DNA of 64,000 nt, taken from contig NC_087076.1 of the NCBI RefSeq assembly GCF_026151205.1, forward strand, positions 21,818,828 through 21,882,827. Direction: 5' to 3'. Of this stretch, positions 34,201 through 49,200 are shown in pieces. Both the position numbers and the translations under genes were made by a program. This stretch comes from Bolinopsis microptera. Lineage: Eukaryota; Ctenophora; Tentaculata; Lobata; Bolinopsidae. Within the stretch, counting starts at the first letter, position 1; every line of letters starts with the position of its first letter. The notes under the pieces were generated by a model. That model saw nothing but the letters and a program-made list of their open reading frames with translations. It had not been told where the DNA came from and did no database searches.

Positions 34201-37200
34201 TGCAATCGTATTGTACCACAGAGGTCTCTAGAAACTGTCCGAGGAATGCTGGGGTTGTGAGCAACTGTTCTGTACAGATTGTAACATAGGTACCATCACC
34301 CATCCCTGTAATTAATTAAGAAAAGGCCTGGCAGTAAGATAAATTAATCAAGTTCATAATTGTGTGATATTTGATAACATTTGTGCAAGTCATAAGCTAG
34401 GTCTTATCTCATTGAGATGCACATTGAGGTTTTTTATAATTTGAAATCAAATAGAAATGTTGCTTTCTTTGCTGAGTGAAAAATGGGCAAGGAGACTTGC
34501 CCATATTAATTGCCTGCAGTTTTGGTTTTTGCGTTTGATTAAGTTCCCAGTTTTGCCATTAGGAGTCAGCTATCTGAGTTCCATCGTATGTAGTCTTTAA
34601 TCCAGCGTATGGTGATTTTGTTTTCATTATTCGTAAATTGTGTCACGTTTGAAGTTGCGGCATTTGGCAGTCAACAAGTAAATTCGTTTTTTCCTATCGT
34701 TTTTTCAAGTGACCTTGAGGCCGAAGAATCATAGTCCTGGGTATCTGGTGATGTTTGTATCACAGTGACAGTGAGTCAGTGACAGCTCTTCAAACTTACT
34801 TACTTCATAGCTAAGACTAACAACTTGCCACTTGGCATGTTAATAGTCGGAGAGAACATTGTATTATTGTTGTGTAAAGGAGTAAATGAGAAAGGCAGCA
34901 GCGAGCATTTTATTTGTAACCAGTCTGTGATTAATGATTACTGACTCTTGGAACTTTTAAGGATTTATCTTATAATAACTTATACGTTATAACTGCATAT
35001 TTGCTTACACTATTCTTTTCAATGCCATGCTTTTCCTGCATAAATCAATTTAGGAAGGAATTCTAAACGAAAATTGCGAAATTCAGCCATGCATGGAACA
35101 CATAAAAGTATCATCCTAAATTTGTACAAAATAATTAGAAAAATTTTAACAATTTCAACCGGGGAATGTCACATAAAGTCTGAAACTTTTAGCTGTAAAT
35201 CGCACGCAGTTGACGATTCGGCGACAGGTGTCGCCTTGGATTTGCTGTTACACAAATTACTTGAAGTAAGGAGGTCTGTTTATCACGAAATAAATTCTTG
35301 TTAATATTTCAATATTATTCATTATTTTTCAACATTTTTAATCACCTTCAATTTTGTTCATAATTATGGTTAAAATGAACGAATAAAAATGCACCAGAAA
35401 TTATTTAAATTGGCATTATTTTGATTTATAACGGTGATCAGAACACTGCACAGCCCAACGCTTTTTCAAACATTTCTAAATATTGGTGACAGTTAACTGC
35501 TCTCTCGTAAGTTCACATTTCACGCAGCATAATGTGCACTGTGCACGTTACTTTGGTGCAGTGAAAAGTAAAGGGGCGTGTAGAGGAATAAGTCACATGT
35601 ACAATCAGTCTGAGTTACAAGTAGTACTGTGTGTAGAGAGAGAGAGAGAGTGTGGACACACATTCGCACTGATTTGTAACTTGTGGACAATATTTATACT
35701 TGAAGGGAATGTAAGTGAGTCACTGATTTGTAACTTGTGGACAATATTTATACTTGAAGGGAATGTAAGTGAGTCACTGATTTGTAACTTGTGGACAATA
35801 TTTACACTTGAAGGGAATGTAAGTGAGGCACTGATTTGTAACTTGTGGACAATATTTATACTTGAAGGGAATGTAAGTGAGTCACTGATTTGTAACTTGT
35901 GGACAATATTTATACTTGAAGGGAATGTAAGTGAGTCACTGATTTGTAACTTGTGGACAATATTTATACTTGAAGGGAATGTAAGTGAGTCACTGATTTG
36001 TAACTTGTGGACAATATTTATACTTGAAGGGAATGTAAGTGAGTCACAGATTTGTAACTTGTGGACAATATTTATACTTGAAGGGAATGTAAGTGAGTCA
36101 CTGATTTGTAACTTGTGGACAATATTTATACTTGAAGGGAATGTAAGTGAGTCACTGATTTGTAACTTGTGGACAATATTTATACTTGAAGGGAATGTAA
36201 GTGAGTCACTGATTTGTAACTTGTGGACAATATTTATACTTGAAGGGAATGTAAGTGAGTCACTGATTTGTAACTTGTGGACAATATTTATACTTGAAGG
36301 GAATGTAAGTGAGTCACTGATTTGTAACTTGTGGACAATATTTATACTTGAAGGGAATGTAAGTGAGTCACTGATTTGTAACTTGTGGACAATATTTATA
36401 CTTGAAGGGAATGTAAGTGAGTCACTGATTTGTAACTTGTGGACAATATTTATACTTGAAGGGAATGTAAGTGAGTCACTGATTTGTAACTTGTGGACAA
36501 TATTTATACTTGAAGGGAATGTAAGTGAGTCACTGATTTGTAACTTGTGGACAATATTTATACTTGAAGGGAATGTAAGTGAGTCATGTGCAACTCACCA
36601 AGGGTTCATTTTTATTTTATATTTTTAATGAATAAAATACGGTAAATACTCTTAACACAGTTCCGCTGTTAGTTTCAAGACGAGGTATCTGTTGGGAACT
36701 TGTGACCTGGCTCCGAAAATCCCCTGAAGCGACCAATTAAGTTATTAGCGGTTAAGTGTAAATCAGACCTCGGTATTTGTACATCACTTAACGGCTTGCA
36801 CCTCAATTTTGACATAATTAAAGGCCAAATCGATTTCAGGTGTCTCCTCAAATTCTGAATAATTTCACCAATAATAACAATTCGAGAGCTCTTGGCACTT
36901 ATACTAATTTGAAATAGCATTTTTATCGACCTCACAAACTTGATTTAATAGCACACAGTTTGTGTGAACTGTGATAGCCTACCCCTAATCCTAGCTGAGC
37001 TAATAGTTGTGCTAATGTGTGAACTGTTTGATGTCTCCCTGACTCTCTACTCAGGTAGTCTGTATTACCACAGCTACTAGACACTTTACCTCCCTTACAT
37101 GGACGTCTATCACATACCTTATTTGTTCGGCCTTTATTTGGCCAGAAAGAAGTCTGTCCAGCCCCTACTATGGCCAAAGGAGCCAAATTTGGACACATTA

Positions 37201-40200
37201 GAACCGTTCAAATTAGGACCGATAAGGCACTATTTGTCACCCTATGCTTTAGCAGACTGTATTCTAGCGGACACTGATGAATTCATTATACTTGGCAATA
37301 TCTATTCTCAAGACGCATCACCAGATGTAAATAATGTTTCCTTCCTAACGACCTACTTACATTTTCTGCTGCTCTTATTTTCATATCCTACTGATCACAT
37401 TTTGAGGGCGCTAAATTTAATAAACGTATCATAATTACTGAGTCTCATTGTTACTCATCAGATTCTGAATCTCTGAGTTCTCAAGAAACTACAATTAACA
37501 TCCTTTGTACCTTAAATCATACCTCAAATTGGGTGAAAATATATTAGCAATTCCAGCCGAAAGTGAATTTCACAAATTTATTACACCTGTATTATGCAGT
37601 ACGCACCTTAGACCTGGATAATACCCGCTCTTCAGTCTAGGACAAACAGGGCGGGACGACTACTGATTTCGGGCACTTGTCCATCCTAATAAGTTATTAA
37701 ATAAACGAAGTACATGGTATTATACCCTTCCGTATGTGATTGGGCCAGTGTGCACTTATACCCAATTATTTCCATCCCCGTTTACACGCTGTATCAAGTA
37801 TGACGGTGGACTAGAGAAGCAAAAACCTCCCATTTTCCTCAGATTTCAACCCTCGTTTTACTCCACAGAGACTGTATCCTAACCATACTCTGGTGTTATC
37901 TTTTATCACATGATATTTTATAACCGAGGGGGGGGGGGGGGGGGGGGGAGATGGGGGGGGGGGGGGTCTAACCTAGTTAGCAGGTTCCGTCGGGAGGCGA
38001 TGCACACACATACATTGTAAATTAGATGTTTCCTGAGGGCACATGTGATCTACAACTGTGTGTACAAATGTGTCCCTATTAACCTGGGAGTGACAACCCA
38101 ACTGTCTGTAATATCCCTGTAGTAATATCAGGTGTACCTGGCATGTGCTTCAGAACAGCTACCACGTGCTTAAAACTAGTATACACTTGTCATGAAGTGT
38201 GCTGGAACTGGGAGTGATGTTTTCAGACTGAGGTTGGAATTGAAGTTGAAGAAGATTAAGGTATTCATTTTGATTACAGACACACACTTTAAACATGTAT
38301 AATGTATATTGTATATATACACATTACACATGTATATTGGACGTGTAAGTATGTATTATGTACAATCTACACTGAGCTCCTCAGCTCCCCTGGATTTCAT
38401 ACAAATCATTAGCCCCTTATTGTTGAAATATTAATAGCTCTCTGCCCCTAATCGTCATCATCTCTTGGCTGTGACGCCTGACATATCCCGGCATACTGGT
38501 ATAGCGGCCTGGCGGCTTTCTTATGTCTTAGAAAGTCGCACCATATACACATCATCAGTAAAGAAAGTCATTGGTTCTAGTGAATGAAGTTCAGTGCCGC
38601 AACTTAGTGTTATGAATTATGATTATAATCAAGGAGGGACTGGGGTGGGGTCCCTGTTCGAAGGGGGCTAACGGGCGTGGCCCCTACCTCCACCCCTACC
38701 TCCACCCCTACCTCCACCCCTACCTCCACCCCTACCTCCACCCCTACCTCCACCCCTACCTCCACCCCTACCTCCACCTCTACCTCCACCCCTACCTCCA
38801 CCCCTACCTCCACCCCTACCTCCACCCCTACCTCCACCCCTACCTCCACCCCTACCTCCACCTCTACCTCCACTCCTACCTCCACCCCTACCTCCACTCC
38901 TACCTTCACCCCTACCTCCACCCCTACCTCCACCCCTACCTCCACCCCTACCTCCACCCCTACCTCCACCCCTACCTCCACCCCTACCTCCACCCCTACC
39001 TCCACCCCTACCTCCACCCCTACCTCCACCCCTACCTCCACCCTTACCTCCACCCCTACCTCCACCCCTACCTCCACCCCTACCTCCACCCCTACCTCCA
39101 CCCCTACCTCCACCCCTACCTCCACCCCTACCTCCACCCCTACCTCCACCCCTACCTCCACCCCTACCTCCACCCCTACCTCCACCCTACCTCCACCCCT
39201 ACCTCCACCCTACCTCCACCCCTACCTCCACCCCTACCTCCACCCTACCTCCACCCCTACCTCCACCCCTACCTCCACCCCTACCTCCACCCCTACCTCC
39301 ACCCCTACCTCCACCCCTACCTCCACCCCTACCTCCACCCCTACCTCCACCCCTACCTCCACCCCTACCTCCACCCCTACCTCCACCCCTACCTCCACCC
39401 CTACCTCCACCCCTACCTCCACCCCTACCTCCACCCCTACCTCCACCCCTACCTCCACCCCTACCTCCACCCCTACCTCCACCCCTACCTCCACCCCTAC
39501 CTCCACCCCTACCTCCACCCCTACCTCCACCCCTACCTCCACCCCTACCTCCACCCCTACCTCCACCCCTACCTCCACCCCTACCTCCACCCCTACCTCC
39601 ACCCCTACCTCCACCCCTACCTCCACCCCTACCTCCACCCCTACCTCCACCCCTACCTCCACCCCTACCTCCACCCTACCTCCACCCTTACCTCCACCCC
39701 TACCCAGACATCTTATTAGCATTTTAGGTAAGTAGGATGTACTTCAAGTGAAAAAACTAAACGATTTTAACCTTGTGGTTCAAACTGAATAGCATTGTCT
39801 GGAGGCACGACCACAAGGTATTTAGAAGAAATCAACTGATTATCGAACAGTTGTCCGCAGATACCACATAAACTTGAGCCCGAGAAAGTTGATCTCAATT
39901 CCACGGAATGATTGTGGGATGCGGTATGAGACAATACCGTCCATCGTAATCAATAGTTGTGTGGTCACTGCATTAAAGGTGGTCTCTATAGAGAGTCTCT
40001 AATCCCTTTAGTTTGAGTACCAGGTCTGAAGTATGACGCGAGTAACAAAAGCGTAAGACCCAGGAGAGGTTTGGCAAGCACAACGTAAGAAACCAGAATA
40101 GTTATTCGTAAGAAGGGGACCTGAAACTCTGAAAGGGAACTGAACAAGATCCGTGAACGTGATCGAATCATCAGAGTACATACCCACTACTATATTCAAT

Positions 40201-43200
40201 ACTATATTCAATACTGATGTCCCATCGAGAGAGAAAGTTGACGAACCAACCTCCAATCACATGAACCCCCCAACATCATGTGACCTGGTCCAGCCAATGA
40301 GCGAGCGAGTTGAGTGCTTCTCACCAATGAGGGACCCGCAAGAGTTGGCTTCGCGTCGTAATCAGATTACACGAATTATTTTCCCTACAGTAATGGAGCC
40401 GTGATATGTGAACTATGAAAAGTAAACAGCGAATTTGAGTTCCTCCTGACCCCCTTTTGACATGTAGCAGGCCTCAGCTTGTTGCATTTTCTTTGAGCGT
40501 TGTCATTTTGTTTGTCTTTTAAATATTCCCCTGGTTTCGGTCATGCCTGCTGTGCGACGAGCCAAGGTGAGGAGCGTGTGCTAATACTTTTCTCTTGACA
40601 TTGTATACACATTGTGGGGTGGTTTGGAGTTTCCAAATTTGCCGTTTGGTCATTCCTGTTATCGCCTTATTTGGCCTTTTATCACTTAGCATTGCTAAGT
40701 TAGCTAAGTTAGCATTGTAGTGGAATGATACCGGCTGAAATTACGGGCACGTGAGTAAGCAGCAGAAGGGCTCGGTCAACTTATTAACCTTACTATAGTC
40801 ATGCCAGGTCTGAGGATATCTTAATAGCATAAGTTAAAACATTGTATATAATGTTTACCATTTTACAAATGTCAGCTGTTGGCTGTCAATGTGACACATT
40901 ATTAAGCACATAGTCGCTGTTGTTAGGTTCGTGTTCGGTGTTACTGTTTGTTCTTTCGTTTGAGATTCGACTGGGAGGAGGAGATCGTGGGGCTGTGTAC
41001 CAGGAACTCTGCTTGCTTGGAATCTTAGAATGTACATTTCTCCCGTATTTACGTTGTAGTATTAGCATGTTGTAGTGAGTTATGGCAGCTTGTAGGGGTT
41101 TGGGGCTCTGTTATTCATATTGCATATTCGTGTAGTTAGGAGCAGAGGTTTATCAATTTACATAATGTCAGTGGTCACATGCAAGAAGTAGACCCCATAT
41201 ATTGTGTCTGGAGGGTTGATTGCGGAGGGTTACAACTAGAGAGATATCAGCTGTTTATTTCTGTTCTGTCCAAGCAGCGTGTGTGTTGCCTGTTTTCTGT
41301 TGAGTGTTACTCGTCTTGTTTACGACTCAGAGCCTCTAATTATTGATTATCAGGTCACGAGACACGTCAATCTCATCTCAACTCCTCATTGGCTAATCGT
41401 CATCATGTGACTCCGATCCTGAGTACTGATTGGTTGAAATCCGGCTTAGCACCGTGCAATGATGTCAGAGGACAGGCAATCTGATTTTCATTTGTCAGAG
41501 TTGCCATTCTGAGATATGCCGGGACCGATTGATTAGATCTTGTTAGTGAGACTTGTTGGGCTGGAACTACATTAGACATCACTTACTGCTAATATTTAGA
41601 CTCCAATCGACATATGTACATGAAATGGATATCGATTTTAGGATTATTTGCCGGCTACCAGAAATGTCATTAAATACCAGGCAATCTGCCAACTAAAAAC
41701 CGAACTCCTGCTGATGTCTCCAAAACTTAAATACCAAACTATCGGAGATCTACCACCAAACCCGATGAAGCCCGATGTAATTCTATATTTATTGATGTAC
41801 ACTGTACTGATGCTACCTCGTTGTGCCACCTAGAGGACTCTATGTGTCCTAATGTGTCCTAACATGTCGTGACGTACCCTTCTAGATCTGCATCCTAATT
41901 CAAGTGATTTCGTGTTTATTCGGGAATCAATTATTTCTTTACTTGATAATTATTTGTCCTCGAGATTATGAATTTTATTATAATCACATAGCATGGCATG
42001 ATACGAATGATTATTTGGAATTAAATTTTACTGATTATCATGATTTTATGGAGCATAATTGAGGATTAAATTCCGAGTGGAATGATTAACAAGTCCTAAT
42101 GTTTACCTTTTCAGATGCATTTCCCATTACAAGTGAAGCCAGCAGATAGCGAAACCAGACCAGGTACAGCACAATTTTTAACTGTTTCATTGTCTCAATG
42201 TCAAACTGAAAATGCTAGTGTCACACTGTCAAAACGAAAATGCAAGTGCCCGTGCAATGTTAACGGCATGAAATGTAAGACGCGATTGTAAATTTGTAGT
42301 GCCCCAACCATTCGCATTATCCACTGCAGTGATTTGTGCGGCGCGCGTCCTTTTATTTGGACGCGCATCATATTCAGTCGTTTGGTGGTCCGCACGCCGC
42401 ACAGTCGATTGTAGCTCTAAAATGTAAAAGAAGCTAAATAAAATTCACGGCCAAGTGAGAGCTTGTCGAACATCATGCAAATCTTCTGAAAATCTTATGG
42501 AAATAAAAGAAAATCAAGATTCAAATTGCCAGCCTAAGAAACGAATGTACATAGGCTCATTTTATTTTAAACTAATTAATTAACTTTAATTATTCAATGT
42601 GATATGGATGTGGTTAATTGGTTTTTATTTATAGTAATGATTGATGATAACCACATGTAGTCTCGGGGCTCATCTTCTATAAATGCTATGTCCTTGAATT
42701 GGTCTTTACTTAGTCGGCCGCATAGGTTGCGGCGGATGTTTGTAAATGTTTGTATCATATCTTTAATTTTTCTTATTTTACATGATGCCACTATAATGTA
42801 TTAGTATTCGTGCCATCACCACACTATCGCTTTGAACTTTGACTGTAGCTGTCTGACTTCTGCAGTGTAGATGGTTTCCGAGCTACACATACTTTTAGAA
42901 TATACAATCGTTGATTTTGTCTTCTAGAACCTTCTCAGAGGGCGAGCAATTGCACGTGCATGCGCGTCTGGCGTCAGTGGGACACTTTCGATACATTTAT
43001 TCAAGTAAATTTGTAGTTTTGGTTCGATTCGACCGTGACCTTGTCACTTGCAGCCTTCATAGATTACATTAAAACCTTAAAATGACTTAACAGCCGTTAA
43101 AGAGTCGTTCACATATTATCACTTTTTGGCCAATTTATAACCTAATAAGGATATGTATTGTTTCCGTCAATTAACTTTTGACTCCTATCTTTGGTAATGC

Positions 43201-46200
43201 TTTCCATCTCTGGCGTCATCTTCTTTTATTTGCACTTCAAACTTCTAAGTTAATATTGTCTCTAATTCGTCTGTTAATGAGTTCGTTAATAAGGTTAAGT
43301 TTCGGGCCATGAGGTACTGGTACACCGAGCTCAAATTGGTTTTGGTTTTGAGATGTGAGTAATGGTGTCATCACTTTTATATTCTCACCACAGCCCGAAT
43401 GGGTTTTTGGACATGACACTGTACTCTTAAGATTGAAGTTCTGTTTTTGTCAACCAACTTTTCTATCTTCGGCAACCCATTATTCTCTTTTATCTTCATT
43501 TATCTGTACTTCAATTAATCGATCTCAATTCTTAATATCCGGCTCTGACAGCAGCTCATTTCTAGCTCTTCTCAATGCAGTGTTCTGCATCATTGGTAAC
43601 TAGGTGGTAACTAGGGTTCTGCATCTTGCAGTGCGCAGTGGACCATGTTAGTTGTTGATCAGTGATGTGTGTGACATGTCCGATGAGGTTTAAACAGGTG
43701 CTGCATAATTTATACAGGATAATTTGTAGAGTAATCTGTCCTTCAATCTAAAGTGGCGTCAGGGTGTCTGGTTTCTGCAGCTTATTTTCAGTTAAGTTAA
43801 GCTTATTTGTCCTTCCGTTCACTTTGCCTGTTATACTGCCCACCTTTTTATTTGAACTTAAATTTATATTGTAATCTGGTTGGATCTTAATGTTGTCATT
43901 TCTTTATCACCCCTGATATGAATAAGTTCACTCTCTGTCAAAACGATATAGACAGCACTATAAGTACAGACAATATACATACTAGTATTGTAGAAGTACA
44001 CATCTGCGATCATTACTGACAATTATAGAATTATCAGGAGTGAGCAACAATGGCTACCACCGTTTCATGATATGACTACGAGCTGTAATATTCACTAATA
44101 TAATATATTAATATAATAATATAACTAACTAGAAACCCGCCGCTAGTCGAAAGCTTTGTTCGAGGAAATTTTAAGCATCAGTTATGTTTTAATTTCTCTT
44201 CATCATATAGCCCCAAAACGATACTTTTTACCGCATCAAAAAATTTCAATCACAACCAAAGTTATAAATATATATAGGTATATAGCGTCATGAGGGTAAA
44301 TGTGAGCTAGTTGTGAAATTCTGTTATTTCAATCGAGAATGACAGTCAATTGAATTATTGCCAGGCAATTATAATGTTTAACTGCGCAAAGTTATTTGCG
44401 TAATTAGAAAACAACAATATTTTTGTTGATTGTGTGTGCGCGGCGTCATGTCAGCATTGTGTGTAGCTCTAGCGAATTTAGTATCGAAAAAAAAGTATCG
44501 ATACTTTTTACTGCATCAAAATATTGCAATCACAAACAAAGTTATAAGAAGTCATAGCGTGAGCGTAAATGTGAGCTAGTTTTGAAATTATGACGTATCA
44601 TACAGCATAACAACGCGCGTTGTTAATCTGTGGTTGCTCGCGCACGTGCATTTTTATCGTTGCTACGCAACAGCGCAGTAAACCTTTGCTTAAATAACGC
44701 CATTATTCTAACGATTATTTAACCTCACTTCCGACGTTAATTATAAAAAATCGAAAGCCTAAATCAAAATTCTAAGAATGCTATAGCCTATTCCTATCCT
44801 TTTTCTACAACCCTGCTAAAAATGGCGAGGTTTCAACTCCATTTGCGAGCTGGGTTTGGCATCACCAGAGGGTCATTTTGAGGTCGATTTTCGGTGTTTT
44901 TTCTTCTATGTCCCCGTTGCCGGGGAAATTTCGTCAAGTTTAAAATATAATATAGATATATATATAACTTAGTCATCCTTTTGAGGGTTTTTGACTTGTA
45001 CTGTTGGGCATGAATATACAGCAGAGTTGCCATTTTGTTCAATTTGTACGTGATGTACCTTTGCTGCTAGAGCATAAGATTTCAGGCTAATTCTAAAAAA
45101 GGTGTGGAAAGTTTGCTGGCCCATAACTTCTGTTAAAAGTTTGAAGTTTTAACTATGAAATTGGACCTTTGAGCTCTCCAGTCTCCACCCCGAAAATTAC
45201 CGAGTTAAAAAGGTCCCAACAAGCGTGTTGGGCGTGCTCCGGAATGTTATAGCACAATTCACAGCTTTACTGTTTACTCCTTACAGCTGATAAGGGGTTC
45301 GTTATTGTTGTCAAATAATTGGGGTGGGACAACCAGTAACACAGCTTCAGTGGACCAAAGTTATGGGCCGGCAAAGTTTGCATTCTTTTTTGACGAATTT
45401 TTATGAATCCTGATTCTCGTTTAATTTTATGCGGGGTGATTTTATGGCACCGTCACACCCATTCTAGCACCCTTTTTAAGAATGTCGGAAGATTTTCGGA
45501 GTGAAAGAGCGTGTTTTTTCGACTTTAAGTTTAAGGATAATTCAATAAACCGTAATCCGTATGACCATTGACCAACTTAGATTGCATTTCTTGACTTCTA
45601 TACTTGAGGTATGTAGAATCTGCGTCAAATAATTAGTATAGACTCCATCCAACTGTAACACAAGTCACGTTTGAGGCTGGTAAGTGCAAGCCAGCATATT
45701 TACATATTTGAATATTAGATGGGGTTTTAAACTGATAAGCTGATAAAACGCCGTCAAGATCTCTAGCTTTCTGGACGAACTGGTGTTTAAAATTTAACTT
45801 ATGGCATTCAAATTAAACATGGTAAAAGCAAATTTGTATAAATCTTCATTTAAAAGTATTGTCCATTTTTAACGAACTTGATGAAAGCCACTTCTGGTAT
45901 CTTCTCTGAAGAATAATCTTTCCCAAAGAAAGTAGAAAGTCTTATCGAAATTTTAATTGGAAAGTTCTGATTATAGACCAAAAATAAGTCTTAGGCCCGG
46001 GCCCCGGTATTGATAACGTTCGCATATTCCTAATATCACATAGCTTCCAGAAAACATTATATATACATTATACACCTTCGGTATGTTGGTGCACACAGCG
46101 ATATATGGCAGCTTTTCGTCAGAATCGTCAGAATAAATGAGGTCATACAATCTCAAATAAATGCTGCCATCTAATATTGCATAAGCTAATCTATATCCTA

Positions 46201-49200
46201 ATTGAAAATGTATTAAATCTATTGCTAAGTTGTCATAACTATTTTACGTAATGCTGCCTGGGGTGACATCCCTCCAGCTTAACCAAAAAGTGGTCTTGCT
46301 GCGTCAATATATTATAGACTATACAGACTACAGCTCAATATATAGACTCTACAGACTACAGCGCTCTATATTGAAGAAAACCTAATTGCTAGCCTCAAGT
46401 TTAACCTGCGGATATGATAAGAACCTATTAGTAACACGCTTATTGTTTTCACAAACAACACCAAATTTAAAACATTCCCACTCCGTCTCTCCAACCAAGA
46501 ACCTTGTAAAATATTTGGATTTTAAAAATAATTCTGTTTAATAAGGACGGCTATGATAAATATATACTACGGTAGGTCAATGTGCACAAGGTATGGCTTT
46601 ACGCTTGTCAACGCGACCAGGACACTATAATCCCCTGTCTTATTATTCTCTCAGCTACATGTTTATACACCGGCCATTTTCTCTTCTGTCCTCCTTTCCG
46701 CCACCGTTATAATGTCATGTTGTCACTAAGTTTTCCCTTGTTGCTTATTACTAAACTTTGGAATTTTTGTTTATTGTTCCGTGTGATGTTGCATTTGCTG
46801 TTTACTCTTGAGGCTAGTTACTTTGATAACCGGGCTTGAAATTATTCGGATAATTTTAATTTATATTACTTTTGAAAAGTTTTAGAACGTTTCTTGTTGT
46901 CACTTGTCATCCCTAAATGTTGACTCCACGTGCCACCACTCATATAAATGTGTTCATCTCTAATTTAATGTTGCTTTCTTATCATACCATTCTCTTATCT
47001 CTTATCCTTCCTTTTTCCGGTGCCACAACAACTGAAGTATCACCGTGTTATATTATTGGAGATAAGTCTGGTGTTATCATAAAATCTCACTTCACACACA
47101 CCTGTCGGCCCTTATCTACAGGACGGCATTGTACCCCGCCCACCTCTCCACCCTCCCTGAAATCAGTTCTGTGATAACCTCACGACTGGACAGGCTCTTG
47201 GCACGTGCTCTGATATGAGTTGCACGTGATCTGATATGAGTTGCACGTGCTACGAGGTGGATATGAGGTGCTGGAATTAGGTGTTACAATCAGGGCAGTG
47301 ATACATCTTTGATGAAAACCGAGTCTCAGCCAGAGAGAGGTTTAAAAAGTGCGATAATGGGCTGTCTCATAGCTTGATATAGACCTCCGGGGTGAGAGTG
47401 GGAATAAGGTTTGTAACGCCCCTCTCCTCCTCCTCCTCCTCCTCCTCATCCTCCTCCTCCTCCTCCTCCTCCTTCTCCTCCTCCTCCTCCTCCTCCTCCT
47501 CCTCCTCCTCCTCCTCCTCCTCCTCCTCCTCCTCCTCCTCCTCCTCCTCCTCCTCCTCCTCCTCCTCCTCCTCCTCCTCCTCCTCCTCCTCCTCCTCCTC
47601 CTCCTCCTCCTCCCCCTCCTCCTATCCTGTTATCATATCTTCTAACAGGATGCCAACACACCATACTCCTAAGTCCGGTTTCTGATACTGGTAATCCTCA
47701 CGTGAAATATCCAGATCTCCTACCACATTACTTTCTGGTTGTGATATTTTATCAGCATTTGATCGGTCTGTGGATAAACGTGACGATAAAGATTGTCGTA
47801 TGAATTATGATCGACACCAACTTTTTAAGATATGATGTTATTCGCATATCAAGCTGATAATTAATTATCTTGGACCTTGATTTCTTAAGATTTTGAGCGG
47901 GCCAGCTTTGATTCGGTTAATCGTATGACGTGAGGAGCTGTCAGAATGGGTTATCAGGGGCGGTGATAAGGAGATGTTGTCTTGTGAATCAGATTACACT
48001 TCCAGTCACGTGGGTGTGCCCACGTGTTTTGATTGGCCGAAGAAAGTCACGTGGGCGCGTCTCTGGTGTTTGATTGGAGCACGAGGGGTTTAATGTTTTG
48101 CCGAAAAACAGATGCATAATTTTGGTGGAAGTTTAATGACGCATTCAATGCCCAATATGGACTGCTCTGAACTTAATATAAATGTTGACCTGACCTTGTA
48201 TGCACTCCAATTAGTTATCTTTATCAAGAAAAACCAGAACGAGCTGTATTTGAAATCAGTCGTCCACCAGGGGAAGCTAAACATTACATCATCATGTGAA
48301 GCCCTGCATTTTTGAGAATAATTTTGGTGCTATCTGATAACCTAATTCTGGCACAACCTCTGCCATACCCCGGCTGGCATACCTCAAGGACTCCCTAATA
48401 TTATCTTGCTTGGCCTAGAATCCGACCTCCTGGATTGAAAAGATTATCCAAACTCTGAGAGTTTAAATTTCCTTCAACACGAGGACTTGCAACAAACCCG
48501 AGAGTAATGATCGCTCTCAGTCTGGCTAATGTTTACAGGGATTCAAACAATGCCTTGCACTAAATTTAGAGAATTCGACTGCAGACTGAGCTCTAAAATT
48601 AACCACTTTGCGGGAGTTAGTGTCAATAGATGCTCGTCAGACCACGGACGGCCTTACAAACCCACGTCAACAGGGCTGTTTCCTCCTCCCTCCACCGGCC
48701 TGTTTCCTCCTCCTCCTCCCAACAACTATAACCTGGCCAAACCTGGCCTGCTTCAAGCAAACTGCCCTTCTACCCTGAAGGCTCTTCATCCAGTGCCCTC
48801 GTGATTGTACTGACTACAATTGTACTCCAGCTCCCCAGATAGGACGCAGCTCTCCCCCCTCTAACCGTGTACTTTACATGATGATCCACTGTAATCTGTA
48901 CTCTTCAGACTCTCTTTAAACCGTCCTCTCTCGTTCCCGCATCCTCTCCACCAACGCTCACATTACGCTAGATAAACTTGCTGTTGCCATGACTACCCAC
49001 CAAATTAGAGATAAATTTCCTAGGTAATTAGAGGATGTGAGGCAACCAATGGCTCGAGTGCTGTACTGCGTTGTACTTATTAGCTAAGGGGAGGCTCCTA
49101 CTACTTCCGTCATCCTCGGAGTAGAATAGTTAAACTAGTCCTAGGCTGGGCAGGCACAGAGAGAGAGATATATATTCCTTTTCCTTTGTCTACTTGCAAT

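Larger units (their letters stand above)
34178..42114. other. CELF intron (RRM1b to linker exon)
   Basis: About 8 kb. It contains the 54-bp array (35668-36586), poly-G tracts near 37927-37966, the 12-bp array (38687-39707) and ATTGG/CATGTG modules at 40255-40330 and 41384-41440. A 111-codon plus frame at 37099-37434 has no recognisable domain. Candidate first exons lie at 38192-38260 (weak GTATTC donor) and 40543-40566, both in the phase the linker exon needs. Confidence 0.5.

Noticed and set aside
35483-36628. 381-codon open frame with an 18-residue repeat
   Set aside because: It is the 54-bp minisatellite in a CELF intron; the frame exists only because 54 is divisible by three and the unit lacks stops.
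37099-37434. 111-codon plus frame with a true ATG
   Set aside because: No recognisable domain, splice context or upstream signal; it lies in a repeat-rich intron and could be chance.
38610-39735. Long frames of PTST, YLHP and VEVG repeats
   Set aside because: Products of the 12-bp array in several frames and both strands.
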